Positions 8,962-16,663 of a DNA stretch of 40,008 nt are shown piece after piece. The notes under the pieces are model-generated. The model ran no database searches. It saw nothing but the letters and a program-made list of their open reading frames with translations, and was not told the DNA's origin. The position numbers and the translations under genes were made by a program. This DNA is from Kiritimatiellales bacterium (lineage in GTDB: Bacteria > Verrucomicrobiota > Kiritimatiellia > Kiritimatiellales > Pontiellaceae). Position 1 is the stretch's first letter. Each line of letters begins with the position of its first letter. The stretch spans positions 1 to 40,008 of the forward strand of contig JAIPJC010000016.1 of assembly GCA_021734345.1 (NCBI GenBank). Direction: 5' to 3'.

Positions 8962-10339
8962 ATTCATTACAGCAGTATGCCGGACCGCGACAGGCATCGA
9001 ATGGACCACCCTCAAGCTTAGCCGGAAGGAGGGGCCCGAACTGGTTAGGCAGGAATCCATGCCGATGCCCATCGCCGGCGACACCGTCGAGGAGGCGATG
9101 ACCTCCATCGAACTCCCTGAAACGATTGCCGACCAGCTCCATGGCGACATTGTCATTCCACTGCGTTCCGCCGAACTGCTGATGCGGGCCACGGATTTCC
9201 CCACCACCGTTGCCGCGGAAATCGCCGACATGGTTGGCTTCCAGATCGACAAGATATCCCCCTTCCCATCCGATCAGCTGGCGGTTTCCCACGAAATACT
9301 CCAGCAATCCGAAGGCTCTTCGCTTGTACTGATGGCCGCCGCACGGCGCAGTTGCATCGATGCTATCGGCGATGCCTTCGATGCCAAAGGGGTGCGGGTC
9401 CACAGCATCGACGCACGCGTGCTCGGCTGGCTGCAACTTTTGGCCGATGCGGGGCATCTGCCCGCAACCGACTGTGAAATTTTAATCATCGACGACGAGA
9501 TCGATTCCACCCTCGTGGTGGTTTGCAATGGATCCCCGTTGGCCTTCCGTACCCTGCAAACGCAACTTAGCGATCCAGCAGCCGCCGACGACCTCGCCTA
9601 CGAAATCGGCTATACCCTTACGGCCCTCGATACCGAACGCGAAATGCCTGCCCCGGCGGCCATCCAATTCTGGACGCGCACCACCCTGCCCAAAATCCTG
9701 TGCGAAACGCTCAGGGAAAAGAGCGGACTGACCTTCCACAACCACGACCTAGGCACGCTTCCCCCGCTCTCCGAGGGCATTGTGCGCCGCTCCCAAAAAA
9801 CCGGCAGCCATATCGAACTGATCCCGCGCGAATGGATCGATCACGAGATCCGCAAGCAACTGAACCGGAAAACCATCAAGGCCGCCTCGATCGTGGTGGG
9901 CGTCTGGCTGGCCGTGATGCTGGTCTTCTTTAGCGTGTATAAAACCCGCGACATACAGCTATCCAAGGTGCAGCGGCGGGCCGACGCCATTGCGCCGGCC
10001 GCTAAAACGGCACTTGAAAACCGGCAAAAACTCCGGGCGCTCAAGGCCTACACCGACCGGTCCAGCTCCGCACTGGAATGCCTGCGGGAAGTCACCCGCA
10101 TGCTGCCCGCCGGCGACATCGACTTCGTCTCATACAACTACAACAAGGAAAAAGGCATTTCGTTGCGCGGCTCCTCCAGCAACGACGACACCGTCTACGA
10201 CTTTTTCAAAACCCTGACCACCTCGAAGCTGTTCGAACACCTCAAGGACCAATCCGTCAACACCAAGACAACCAAAGGCGTGCGCCGCTCGGTCTACTCC
10301 GTCACCTTGGTCCTGCCGGTCGCGGAGGAAGGGCCATGA
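8945..10339 (+). CDS. gspL: GspL-like inner-membrane platform protein (PilM/PilN-like)
   Basis: 464-residue protein. The N-terminal ~300 residues fit the actin-like cytoplasmic fold of GspL/PilM. A single hydrophobic helix (ASIVVGVWLAVMLVFFSVY) lies near residues 317-335. The C-terminal ~120 residues form a periplasmic ferredoxin-like domain as in GspL or PilN. Thus PilM- and PilN-like parts are in one chain, as is normal for GspL. Its role is to link the secretion ATPase GspE to GspM and the pseudopilus. It starts inside the end of gspK, and its stop overlaps the gspM start as ATGA (10336-10339). Confidence 0.82.
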   Translation: MRMRDRFITAVCRTATGIEWTTLKLSRKEGPELVRQESMPMPIAGDTVEEAMTSIELPETIADQLHGDIVIPLRSAELLMRATDFPTTVAAEIADMVGFQIDKISPFPSDQLAVSHEILQQSEGSSLVLMAAARRSCIDAIGDAFDAKGVRVHSIDARVLGWLQLLADAGHLPATDCEILIIDDEIDSTLVVVCNGSPLAFRTLQTQLSDPAAADDLAYEIGYTLTALDTEREMPAPAAIQFWTRTTLPKILCETLREKSGLTFHNHDLGTLPPLSEGIVRRSQKTGSHIELIPREWIDHEIRKQLNRKTIKAASIVVGVWLAVMLVFFSVYKTRDIQLSKVQRRADAIAPAAKTALENRQKLRALKAYTDRSSSALECLREVTRMLPAGDIDFVSYNYNKEKGISLRGSSSNDDTVYDFFKTLTTSKLFEHLKDQSVNTKTTKGVRRSVYSVTLVLPVAEEGP

Positions 10340-10890
10340 AGATTACGCAACGGGAAATGACTCTGGGTGTCGTCACACTGGCCGCCTTGCTCGCCGGCCT
10401 GGCGTGGTACATCGTCGACAGCAAGGTCGACGACTGGAAATCCAAGGCCAACGAAATACAGAAGCTCGAACAGCAGATCAACCTCCACCAAAACGCCATC
10501 AAGATGCAGGAAAACTGGATGGACGAGCTCACCGCCCTGCAGAAGGATCTCCGCGCGTTCGATAACCTGCAGCACTCCGTGGCCCCGGAACTGATGAAGA
10601 CGATCAAGTCCATCTCCAGCAAGTACGGACTCGAGATCACCCGGACCCAGCCCTACAACGAAAAGCCGACCGGCGATTTGTACGAGATAGGCATCAACTG
10701 CACATGGGAAGGTTCGCTCGATGCCATGGTGCACTTCCTTACCGAACTCCAGCAACAGGGCGTACGCTATGATGTCCGCCAGCTCAACGTAACCCCCGTC
10801 GGAAAGGACTCCGGCAAGCTCAAAGGCAACATGGTGATCCACTGCGTCTATACCCGCAAGGCCGCCAGCCCCGCCAAGCCAGAGGAATAG
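10336..10890 (+). CDS. gspM: GspM/PilO-like inner-membrane protein
   Basis: 184-residue protein with a short cytoplasmic N-terminus, one membrane helix at about residues 9-28 (LGVVTLAALLAGLAWYIV), a coiled-coil-like stretch to about residue 75, and a C-terminal ferredoxin-like domain ending in a Lys/Pro-rich tail. This is the GspM/PilO plan. The start overlaps the gspL stop (ATGA) and has GGAGGAAGG just upstream. It should pair with GspL in the inner-membrane platform. GspC, D, E, F and the major pseudopilin GspG are not in this window. Confidence 0.8.
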   Translation: MKITQREMTLGVVTLAALLAGLAWYIVDSKVDDWKSKANEIQKLEQQINLHQNAIKMQENWMDELTALQKDLRAFDNLQHSVAPELMKTIKSISSKYGLEITRTQPYNEKPTGDLYEIGINCTWEGSLDAMVHFLTELQQQGVRYDVRQLNVTPVGKDSGKLKGNMVIHCVYTRKAASPAKPEE

Positions 10891-10895
10891 GCGCG

Positions 10896-11522
10896 ATGAT
10901 GCACCTTGAATCCATCACCACCGGTGCCTTCGAGGAAATCTGCCATATCGTCTGGGACGCCGGGAACAAAGCCATCGTCTTCGACCCCGGCTTTGATGCA
11001 AAGCTGATTGCCCAGACCTTGAAAAAACACGACCTCGAAGTGGCCGCCTATATCTGCACGCATGGCCACGCCGACCACATCAACGCCCTTGCCGACCTGC
11101 ACGCCCAACGTCCCGCACCGGTCGCCATGCACTCCAAAGACCTAGCGTGGGCGTTTGGATCCATGAACCGCATCGAGCCCTTCTACCCTGCTCCGAAACG
11201 TCCGTCCATCGCAACATTCCAGCTATTGGAAAGCTCCCGGGAATGGAGCTTTGCCGATATGCGCTTCCAATGCCTGGAAACGCCCGGCCATACGCCTGGC
11301 TCGTGCTGCCTGCTCTTTCCGGAAGCGGGAATCCTGATTGCGGGCGACACCCTGTTCAAGGGATCCTGCGGCCGCACCGACCTGCCCGGCGGCAGCGCGC
11401 GCCAGCTAAAGGAATCTCTCAACATGCTCAAGCAGCTGCCCGATGACGTCCGCGCCTATCCCGGCCACGGCCCCGACACTACCATCGGCATCGAACGCCG
11501 CACCAACTTCTACATGCGGTAG
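10896..11522 (+). CDS. MBL-fold metallo-hydrolase (glyoxalase II-like)
   Basis: 208-residue metallo-beta-lactamase-fold hydrolase. Zinc-site motifs are all present: THGHADH, the ETPGHTPGS His, AGDTLF with the bridging Asp, and the C-terminal YPGHGPDTT His. Size and motif spacing fit the short YcbL/glyoxalase II-like group, which cleaves thioesters such as S-lactoylglutathione analogues. It lies 5 nt after gspM, so it is probably cotranscribed with the secretion genes, with no obvious functional link. MMHLE could start at 10896 or 10899. A REP-like repeat begins 6 nt after the stop. Confidence 0.88.
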   Translation: MMHLESITTGAFEEICHIVWDAGNKAIVFDPGFDAKLIAQTLKKHDLEVAAYICTHGHADHINALADLHAQRPAPVAMHSKDLAWAFGSMNRIEPFYPAPKRPSIATFQLLESSREWSFADMRFQCLETPGHTPGSCCLLFPEAGILIAGDTLFKGSCGRTDLPGGSARQLKESLNMLKQLPDDVRAYPGHGPDTTIGIERRTNFYMR

Positions 11523-11527
11523 CCAAT

Positions 11528-11639
11528 GTAGACGGAGCTTCCAGCTCCGTTTGGGCTGAAGACAGGATCTATTCTGTCCGTTGCAATGGTGAAATCCAAA
11601 ACACAAGCCCACCCCAATGGAGCAGGATGCTCCATCTAC
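11528..11639. repeat. BIME-like element: inverted GTAG-hairpin pair (copy A)
   Basis: A 112-bp element between the convergent stops of the MBL gene and ftsZ. It begins GTAG and ends CTAC. The left unit is GTAG followed by a perfect 7-bp stem (ACGGAGC/GCTCCGT) with loop TTCCA. The right unit, read on the minus strand, is GTAG followed by an 8-bp stem (ATGGAGCA/TGCTCCAT) with loop TCC. A third hairpin (GACAG/CTGTC) lies between, at 11561-11578. The layout equals two inverted REP units, as in RAYT-mobilised REP elements. Confidence 0.75.
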
Positions 11640-11643
11640 GAAA

Positions 11644-12801
11644 TTAGCGAGGAAGCTTGATGTCGCGGCGGATGTAGGTGGGCACGTCGAGATCCTGGTT
11701 TTCATGGATGGTGGGATTCAGGTTGGCAAAGCGCCCCTTGCCGGTGGTTTCGAGCGGTAGCTGTCCCTGTTCCACGCTCAATCGGCGGTTGAAGGTAAAG
11801 CCCATCTGGCGGTTGGCATCGTCCACCAGCGGTTCCTTCCACTGCTCGGCTACCAGCACGATGGCCGACAAGCGGCCGGCAAAGGCCGGATCGATCGCCA
11901 CGCCAAAGTTGACCCAGGTGTCTGCTGGCAGTTTTTCCTGAAGCCGGTTCATTACCGTTTCGATCTCGCTGAGTTTCAGGTCGTGGCCGCCGGTCAGCCC
12001 AACAACCAGGCCCGCCGCCTTGGCCAATATTTTGCCGCTGTTAAGCAAGCGGTGCTGCACGAGGCCATCGGCCACGGCTGCGCCGCGGGTTTCACCAGCA
12101 GCATCGGCACTGGCGAAGTGGCAGAAGCCATCGCAGTTGCGCAACATCGTGCGGATGCATGAAAAATCCAAGCCGCAGAGACCGTTCTGCGAGAGCATGC
12201 GCCAGAGCGCGTTGATCCCATCCATCATGAGTTGCTGGCTGCGGGCAAATATCTGTTCAACCGGCAGGTCGGCATCGGCGCGGTCAACCATCGACTCGTT
12301 GGGGATGCGGATGATGGCATCGGCGTGGGTGCGGATCTTCTTCAACGCATCCTCCGCCTTGCGGATAATCGGTTTCCCTTCGAACACAAACGGCAGCGTG
12401 GCCATGCACAGCACCAGCGTACCGGCTTCGCGCGCAATACGGGTGATGACTGGAACCGCTCCCGATCCTGTTCCGCCACCGAGCCCGGCCACGATCACCA
12501 GCAGATCGACCTGGCGCAGCTGCTGGCGGATGTTCGATGAGTCCTTTTCGATCGACTGCCGCCCCAGCTCCACATCGCCGCCGGCGCTGAACCCGTTGGT
12601 GACCGCTCCGCCAACCTGGATGACCCGAACCCCCGTAGTGGCTTCGAGCACCTTGGTGTCGGTGTCGATCACGACGGCATCGAGTCCGGGATTGAGCGAG
12701 CACATGTGGGCGACGGCCTGGGTTCCACTGCTGCCGATACCCATCACCAGAATGCGCGGCGCAGCGATGATGCGCCCATGGGTGGTGGTTGCATCATTCA
12801 T
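11644..12801 (-). CDS. ftsZ: FtsZ, divergent tubulin-like division GTPase
   Basis: 385-residue FtsZ homologue. The tubulin signature GGGTGSG is intact, as is the C-terminal peptide DVPTYIRRDIKLPR that binds FtsA. Several normally fixed sites differ. The first glycine loop reads MGIGSSGTQAV in place of a GGGGGNAV-type loop. The T7 (synergy) loop reads GLCGLDFSCIRT, where Gly replaces the usual Asn and Cys replaces the second catalytic Asp. FtsZ normally polymerises at the septum and hydrolyses GTP across the subunit interface; this one may have weak GTPase activity. The ATG at 12801 has GGAGG 5 nt upstream and overlaps the ftsA stop; a GTG at 12807 is less likely. The C-terminal linker is short, about 45 residues. 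Confidence 0.88.
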   Translation of the reverse strand: MNDATTTHGRIIAAPRILVMGIGSSGTQAVAHMCSLNPGLDAVVIDTDTKVLEATTGVRVIQVGGAVTNGFSAGGDVELGRQSIEKDSSNIRQQLRQVDLLVIVAGLGGGTGSGAVPVITRIAREAGTLVLCMATLPFVFEGKPIIRKAEDALKKIRTHADAIIRIPNESMVDRADADLPVEQIFARSQQLMMDGINALWRMLSQNGLCGLDFSCIRTMLRNCDGFCHFASADAAGETRGAAVADGLVQHRLLNSGKILAKAAGLVVGLTGGHDLKLSEIETVMNRLQEKLPADTWVNFGVAIDPAFAGRLSAIVLVAEQWKEPLVDDANRQMGFTFNRRLSVEQGQLPLETTGKGRFANLNPTIHENQDLDVPTYIRRDIKLPR

Positions 12802-14017
12802 GCGCACCTCCCCAGAATAGCTTCAAAAGCTTCTTGCCCAGCGAGGGTTTTTCTTCCGTCTTGCGCAACGATGCGGCGTAGCGGATGCAGCCGATATGGG
12901 CGGCATAGCGCGGCGCATCCGTGGCCGAAGGCAGCCCCTGCACATCGAACGGCTTGCCGTGCGAACACGGCACGTTGAATACCTTCTGCCCCAGGTCGCG
13001 TACGCCGTTCAGGAATGCCCCGCCGCCGGTGAGCAGTACGCCGGCACTGACGGGAACGTTGGGGCAGCGCAGTTCGATATGATCCTTGACCAAGGTTAAA
13101 ATCTCTTCCATGCGGGCGTTGATGATCGTGTTGAGCGTGACCGCGCGCACCATCTTGCCCGGAAAACCCTGCTGGGCGGGAATGGAAATATTGTGGTCGC
13201 GCTCCATCAGGTTGGTGAGGGCGCTGCCTTCCTTGAGCTTCATGTATTCGGCCTGGGTCGACGGAATCTTCAAGCCCACGGCGATGTCGTTGGTTATGTG
13301 GTCGCCGCCGACCGCGATCGACCCGGCGGTTTGGATGAAGCCGTCGTGGTAGAGCACAAAGTCGGTGGTTCCACCTCCGAGGTCGATCACCAGCACTCCG
13401 GCGGTTTTCTGTTCTTCGTTCACCACCGCCAGCGCGGAGCAGAGCCCGCTGAATACGGCGTCGGAGCAATCGATGGGCGCGTCGTCGACGATCTTGCGGC
13501 AGTTGTCGACCGTGCTGCGCTTGCCGTGGATGGTCAGCATATCGACGCGCAGTTCCTCGCCGGTCATGCCGACGGGGCTGGTTACGTTGAGCGTGTCGTC
13601 GATCTGGAAATACTGCTGGAGGGTGTGCAGCTTGATGCGGTTTTCCGGCAAGGCCACCTTGCGGGCGATTTCGACGACCTCGGAAACATCCTCGTCGGTG
13701 ACTTCCGCCAGCTGGTTGTCTTCCGGATCGACCAGCTTGAGGAAACCGGTGCTGGCCTTGCTCTCGGCCTGGCCGCCGGAGGTGACCAGCAGGACGGAAT
13801 GGATGCTCTTGCGACGGTTTTCCTCGGCGGCCTTGAGCGCGGCACGCACGCAGGAGATGGCGTGGTCGCGGTTGATGATTTCGCCCTTGCGGATCCCGCG
13901 CGACTCGGCTTCGCCAATGCCGATCACGGAAACGACGCCGTCGGCGCGCAGCTCGCCCACCATCACACGGATGGTGCTCGTTCCGATTTCCAAAACTGCG
14001 GTTGCTTCAATGGACAT
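12794..14017 (-). CDS. ftsA: FtsA, actin-like cell-division protein
   Basis: 407-residue actin-family ATPase that tethers FtsZ to the inner membrane. N-terminal phosphate-1 region is VLEIGTSTIRVMVGEL, phosphate-2 is VLVIDLGGGTTDFVLY, and the adenosine motif is VLLTGGGAFLNGV. The FtsA-specific 1C/SHS2 domain lies at roughly residues 80-165. The last residues (LGKKLLKLFWGG) form an amphipathic membrane-targeting helix, so the protein appears complete. It lies between ftsQ (14-nt gap) and ftsZ (8-nt overlap with its start), the standard division-cluster order. Confidence 0.95.
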   Translation of the reverse strand: MSIEATAVLEIGTSTIRVMVGELRADGVVSVIGIGEAESRGIRKGEIINRDHAISCVRAALKAAEENRRKSIHSVLLVTSGGQAESKASTGFLKLVDPEDNQLAEVTDEDVSEVVEIARKVALPENRIKLHTLQQYFQIDDTLNVTSPVGMTGEELRVDMLTIHGKRSTVDNCRKIVDDAPIDCSDAVFSGLCSALAVVNEEQKTAGVLVIDLGGGTTDFVLYHDGFIQTAGSIAVGGDHITNDIAVGLKIPSTQAEYMKLKEGSALTNLMERDHNISIPAQQGFPGKMVRAVTLNTIINARMEEILTLVKDHIELRCPNVPVSAGVLLTGGGAFLNGVRDLGQKVFNVPCSHGKPFDVQGLPSATDAPRYAAHIGCIRYAASLRKTEEKPSLGKKLLKLFWGGAHE

Positions 14018-14031
14018 AGAAACCCTGTAAA

Positions 14032-14871
14032 CTAATAATAGCTCACCGGCACCTTGGCCGAATCGAGGGTGAGGTCGACTTCTTTCACGCGCTTGCCTTG
14101 CCCGTTGGCGATCTTGATGACCGTGGCCAGGTTCTGCAGTTTGGATTTGAGCGAGAAACGCGGCATCCGGACCCGGATGCCCTCCTTGAGGCGCATGTCG
14201 ATGAAGTCGGAATATTTAACATCGAGGCTTTCAATCTGGACGTAGGAGCGCAGATAGCCGGTGCTTTCACACAGGGCGATGATCTTGATGGCGGTTTCCA
14301 CATCCGGGTGCTCGACGGGCAATCCCAGCCGCAAGTCGGCATCCAGTCCTTTGATCAGCGGCAGGCCCGCGGCGCTTTGGCGCGGCGGCAGCACATAGCC
14401 ATAGCGGTCGACGACAAATGGAAAGCGCTGGGCCTGTGCGCCGGTAATGCGGGCGACCGGCATGCGCTCCTTGACCTTAACGATCAGCGTATGGGGCAAT
14501 TTGCGGGCGATAAAAACGGATTCCACTACTGGCACCTGCGCCAACGCCTGCTGGATATCCGCGAAATCGACATCGAACAGGTTCATCCCTTCCGAAAGCC
14601 CCGTATATTCGCGGATGCGTTCTTCGCTAAGCTGCCCGTCGCACGAGATCAGCAAATGCTGCACTTCGAAACTCGGATTGTTCGAAAACAGCTTGCGGTT
14701 GATCAACTCGAAGCCTTCCTTGAGACCGAATACAATCGCGCCGACCACCAGCAGCAGCAGGATAACCGTAACCGCCCGGCGCATCAGTGCCGACGAGTCT
14801 GCCCCTTTCCGCTTTTTGGTTCTGACATACAACGGTTTTGACCGTGTTTGCGTCTTTTTGCGTGTTCCCAT
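14032..14871 (-). CDS. ftsQ: FtsQ/DivIB-type cell-division protein
   Basis: 279-residue bitopic division protein. A basic cytoplasmic N-terminus (MGTRKKTQTRSK) precedes one membrane helix near residues 38-58 (VTVILLLLVVGAIVFGL). The POTRA domain follows at about 70-140, including the pattern ...LSEGMNLFDVDFADIQQALAQVP. The FtsQ beta domain ends at VPVSYY. FtsQ links FtsB/FtsL to the divisome. The frame is open to 14961, but the start at 14871 has AAAGG 8 nt upstream and sits about 20 nt below a good promoter. The upstream mur/ddl genes of a classical dcw cluster are absent; ridA is divergent. Confidence 0.88.
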   Translation of the reverse strand: MGTRKKTQTRSKPLYVRTKKRKGADSSALMRRAVTVILLLLVVGAIVFGLKEGFELINRKLFSNNPSFEVQHLLISCDGQLSEERIREYTGLSEGMNLFDVDFADIQQALAQVPVVESVFIARKLPHTLIVKVKERMPVARITGAQAQRFPFVVDRYGYVLPPRQSAAGLPLIKGLDADLRLGLPVEHPDVETAIKIIALCESTGYLRSYVQIESLDVKYSDFIDMRLKEGIRVRMPRFSLKSKLQNLATVIKIANGQGKRVKEVDLTLDSAKVPVSYY

Positions 14872-14898
14872 CCCAATACCTTTAAAATCAATGGGCGC

Positions 14899-14927
14899 AC
14901 TATAGATGAGCGGGTTCGAGGATTCAA
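14899..14927 (-). promoter_or_regulatory. Sigma70-like promoter for ftsQ-ftsA-ftsZ
   Basis: On the minus strand, TTGAAT (14922-14927) and TATAGT (14899-14904) are separated by exactly 17 nt. The predicted start of transcription lies near 14892, about 20 nt before the ftsQ ATG. No other good promoter is seen before ftsZ, so this probably drives all three genes. Confidence 0.65.
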
Positions 14928-14991
14928 CGTTCCGATGCCGATAAAGTTTCAACCGTCGCATTGCGGCTGAAATACAGGGATGCCGAAGAGC

Positions 14992-15021
14992 TTGAAAAAC
15001 CGGCGCAAGCGTGCCTAGCTA
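14992..15021 (+). promoter_or_regulatory. Possible promoter for ridA
   Basis: TTGAAA (14992-14997) and TAGCTA (15016-15021) with an 18-nt spacer, 44 nt before the ridA ATG. The -10 match is moderate. Confidence 0.4.
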
Positions 15022-15065
15022 TACCCATTGAACGCCATGATGGCGAAAACCCCAAAAGGACAACC

Positions 15066-15446
15066 ATGAAACATGTTTTGAATACCGAAAACGCTCCCAC
15101 CCCGATCGGGCCATACAACCAGGCTGTCAAAAGCGGGCATCTGCTCTATACGTCCGGCCAAATCCCCATCGACCCGGCCACCGGAACGTTGGTCGAAGGC
15201 GGCATCCGCGAACAGACCATCCAGGTATTGGAAAACCTCAAATGCGTGGTCGAAGCAGCCGGCAGCACCCTCGACGATGCCATTAAAACCACCGTCTTCC
15301 TGGCCAACATGGCCGACTTCCCCGTCGTAAACACCATCTACGCCGAATACTTTGGCGAGGTTAACGCCCCGGCGCGCTCGACCGTGCAAGTGTCCGCCCT
15401 GCCAAAAGGCGCCTTGGTTGAAATCGAACTCGTCGCAAAGGTCTAA
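15066..15446 (+). CDS. ridA: RidA family enamine/imine deaminase
   Basis: 126-residue small cytoplasmic protein of the RidA (YjgF/YER057c/UK114) family, which hydrolyses reactive enamine/imine intermediates such as 2-aminoacrylate from PLP enzymes. Seen: IGPYNQAVKSGHLLYTSGQIPIDP near the start, and the substrate-binding Arg in APARSTVQVSALPKGALVEIE at about residue 103. Length is normal. The ATG at 15066 has AAGGA about 6 nt upstream; the longer frame from 14961 has no support. A structured repeat follows 5 nt after the stop. Confidence 0.93.
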   Translation: MKHVLNTENAPTPIGPYNQAVKSGHLLYTSGQIPIDPATGTLVEGGIREQTIQVLENLKCVVEAAGSTLDDAIKTTVFLANMADFPVVNTIYAEYFGEVNAPARSTVQVSALPKGALVEIELVAKV

Positions 15447-15450
15447 CCCG

Positions 15451-15554
15451 GCTTCGCAGCGGGAGGGTTGCGCAAAATTATTTGATGCAAAATGTGGAAC
15501 GGGAACACCGAACCTCCCAAAGCCGAAGCTATATTTTGCATAAAATAATTTTGC
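15451..15554. repeat. Two interleaved inverted repeats (A-B-A'-B') between ridA and apbE
   Basis: Two inverted repeats interlock. Pair B is 22 bp: 15472-15493 is complementary to 15533-15554 with one mismatch, AT rich. Pair A is imperfect: 15451-15469 is complementary to 15511-15529, sharing GCTTCG and GGGAGG cores. Order along the DNA is A, B, A', B', so the two hairpins either exclude each other or form a pseudoknot. No U-run follows, so it is not a standard terminator. Confidence 0.75.
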
Positions 15555-15588
15555 CCCCATCCTCGACAAGGTGGAAGGAAGATAAACA

Positions 15589-16635
15589 ATGACTCGCAAA
15601 AAGATCATCCAAATTATTTTCGGTTTTGCATTGGTGGCGGCGTTCGGGATCCGCAGCCTGTATATCCGGCATCCGATTATTACAGGCTGGACGATGGGCA
15701 CGAGCTACAGTGTGACGGTCAAGGGATTCGTTTCACGTCATGCACTCACCGACCTTGCCAAGCAAATCGAGGCGGAGCTCGTGGAGGTCAACCGGCAAAT
15801 GTCGACATGGATTCCCGAGAGCGAGATCTCGCGCTTCAACAGCACGGAATCGACCGAAGCTTTCCCAACCTCGGAAGGCTTTGCATCCGTCGTCAAGGAA
15901 TCGCTGGAGTTGAGCCAAACGACCAGCGGAGCATTCGATCCCACCCTTCAACCATTGCTCAAGGTTTGGGGCTTTGGCAGCGAAGGCGAGGAACACAAGG
16001 TTCCAACCGATGCCGTAATCGCCCAAGCCAAGTCCATGATCGGCTGGCGGCACCTGACGAGCGACGGAACCTCCAGCATCCGGAAGGACATGCCCGCCCT
16101 CGCGCTCGACCTCGGGGCGATTGCGAAGGGCTATGGCGTGGATGCCATCGGCCAGCTGCTGGAACGGAATGGCTATGACAACTGGTTTGTCGAGATCGGC
16201 GGCGAGGTGGTCGTCCGCGGCACCAACCCCAAAGGCAACCCGTGGCGCATCGGCATCCAGTATCCGACCACCAACCCCATGGATGACCGGCTTCAAGGCG
16301 TCGTCAACCTTTCGGCGGGCGCGGTGGCGACTTCGGGCGACTACCGCAACTATATCGAACAGGACGGCGTGATCTATTCGCATATCCTCGATCCGCGCTC
16401 CGGTCGCGCCGTGCTTTCGGATGCCGCCAGCGTAACCGTAACCGCCCCGGATTGCACTTTGGCCGACGGCGTGGCCACGGCCCTTTTCGTGATGGGCCCG
16501 GACGAAGGGCTGGCCTGGGTGGAGCAGCGTCCAGAGATCGAGGCCATGTTCCTGGTGCGGGGTGAAAACGGCAAAATATTAGAGAAATTTAGTTCGGGAT
16601 TTCGAACCACCACAAGCTATATTCCGTCGAACTGA
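15589..16635 (+). CDS. apbE: ApbE, FAD:protein FMN transferase
   Basis: 348-residue flavin transferase that attaches FMN covalently to Thr/Ser of target proteins such as the Rnf and Nqr subunits. Family motifs run in order: MGTSYSV, MSTWIPESEISRFN, SGAFDPTL, DLGAIAKGYGVD, VEIGGEVVVRG, and the flavin/Mg2+ region ATSGDYRNY with YSHILDPRSGRAV. An N-terminal hydrophobic helix (residues 6-22) suggests export with membrane anchoring; no lipobox Cys is present. GAAGGAAG lies upstream of the ATG at 15589. No Rnf or Nqr genes are in the window, so the target is unknown. Confidence 0.94.
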   Translation: MTRKKIIQIIFGFALVAAFGIRSLYIRHPIITGWTMGTSYSVTVKGFVSRHALTDLAKQIEAELVEVNRQMSTWIPESEISRFNSTESTEAFPTSEGFASVVKESLELSQTTSGAFDPTLQPLLKVWGFGSEGEEHKVPTDAVIAQAKSMIGWRHLTSDGTSSIRKDMPALALDLGAIAKGYGVDAIGQLLERNGYDNWFVEIGGEVVVRGTNPKGNPWRIGIQYPTTNPMDDRLQGVVNLSAGAVATSGDYRNYIEQDGVIYSHILDPRSGRAVLSDAASVTVTAPDCTLADGVATALFVMGPDEGLAWVEQRPEIEAMFLVRGENGKILEKFSSGFRTTTSYIPSN

Positions 16636-16663
16636 ACCTCGAACAAAAAAGGAACCGACCGTC

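Noticed and set aside
13193-14035. Plus-strand frame of 280 codons opposite ftsA
   Set aside because: The FtsA motifs on the other strand are unambiguous; the plus frame looks like a composition artefact.
15472-15554. Intrinsic terminator for ridA
   Set aside because: The stem is AT rich with a 39-nt loop and is followed by C residues, not a U-run.
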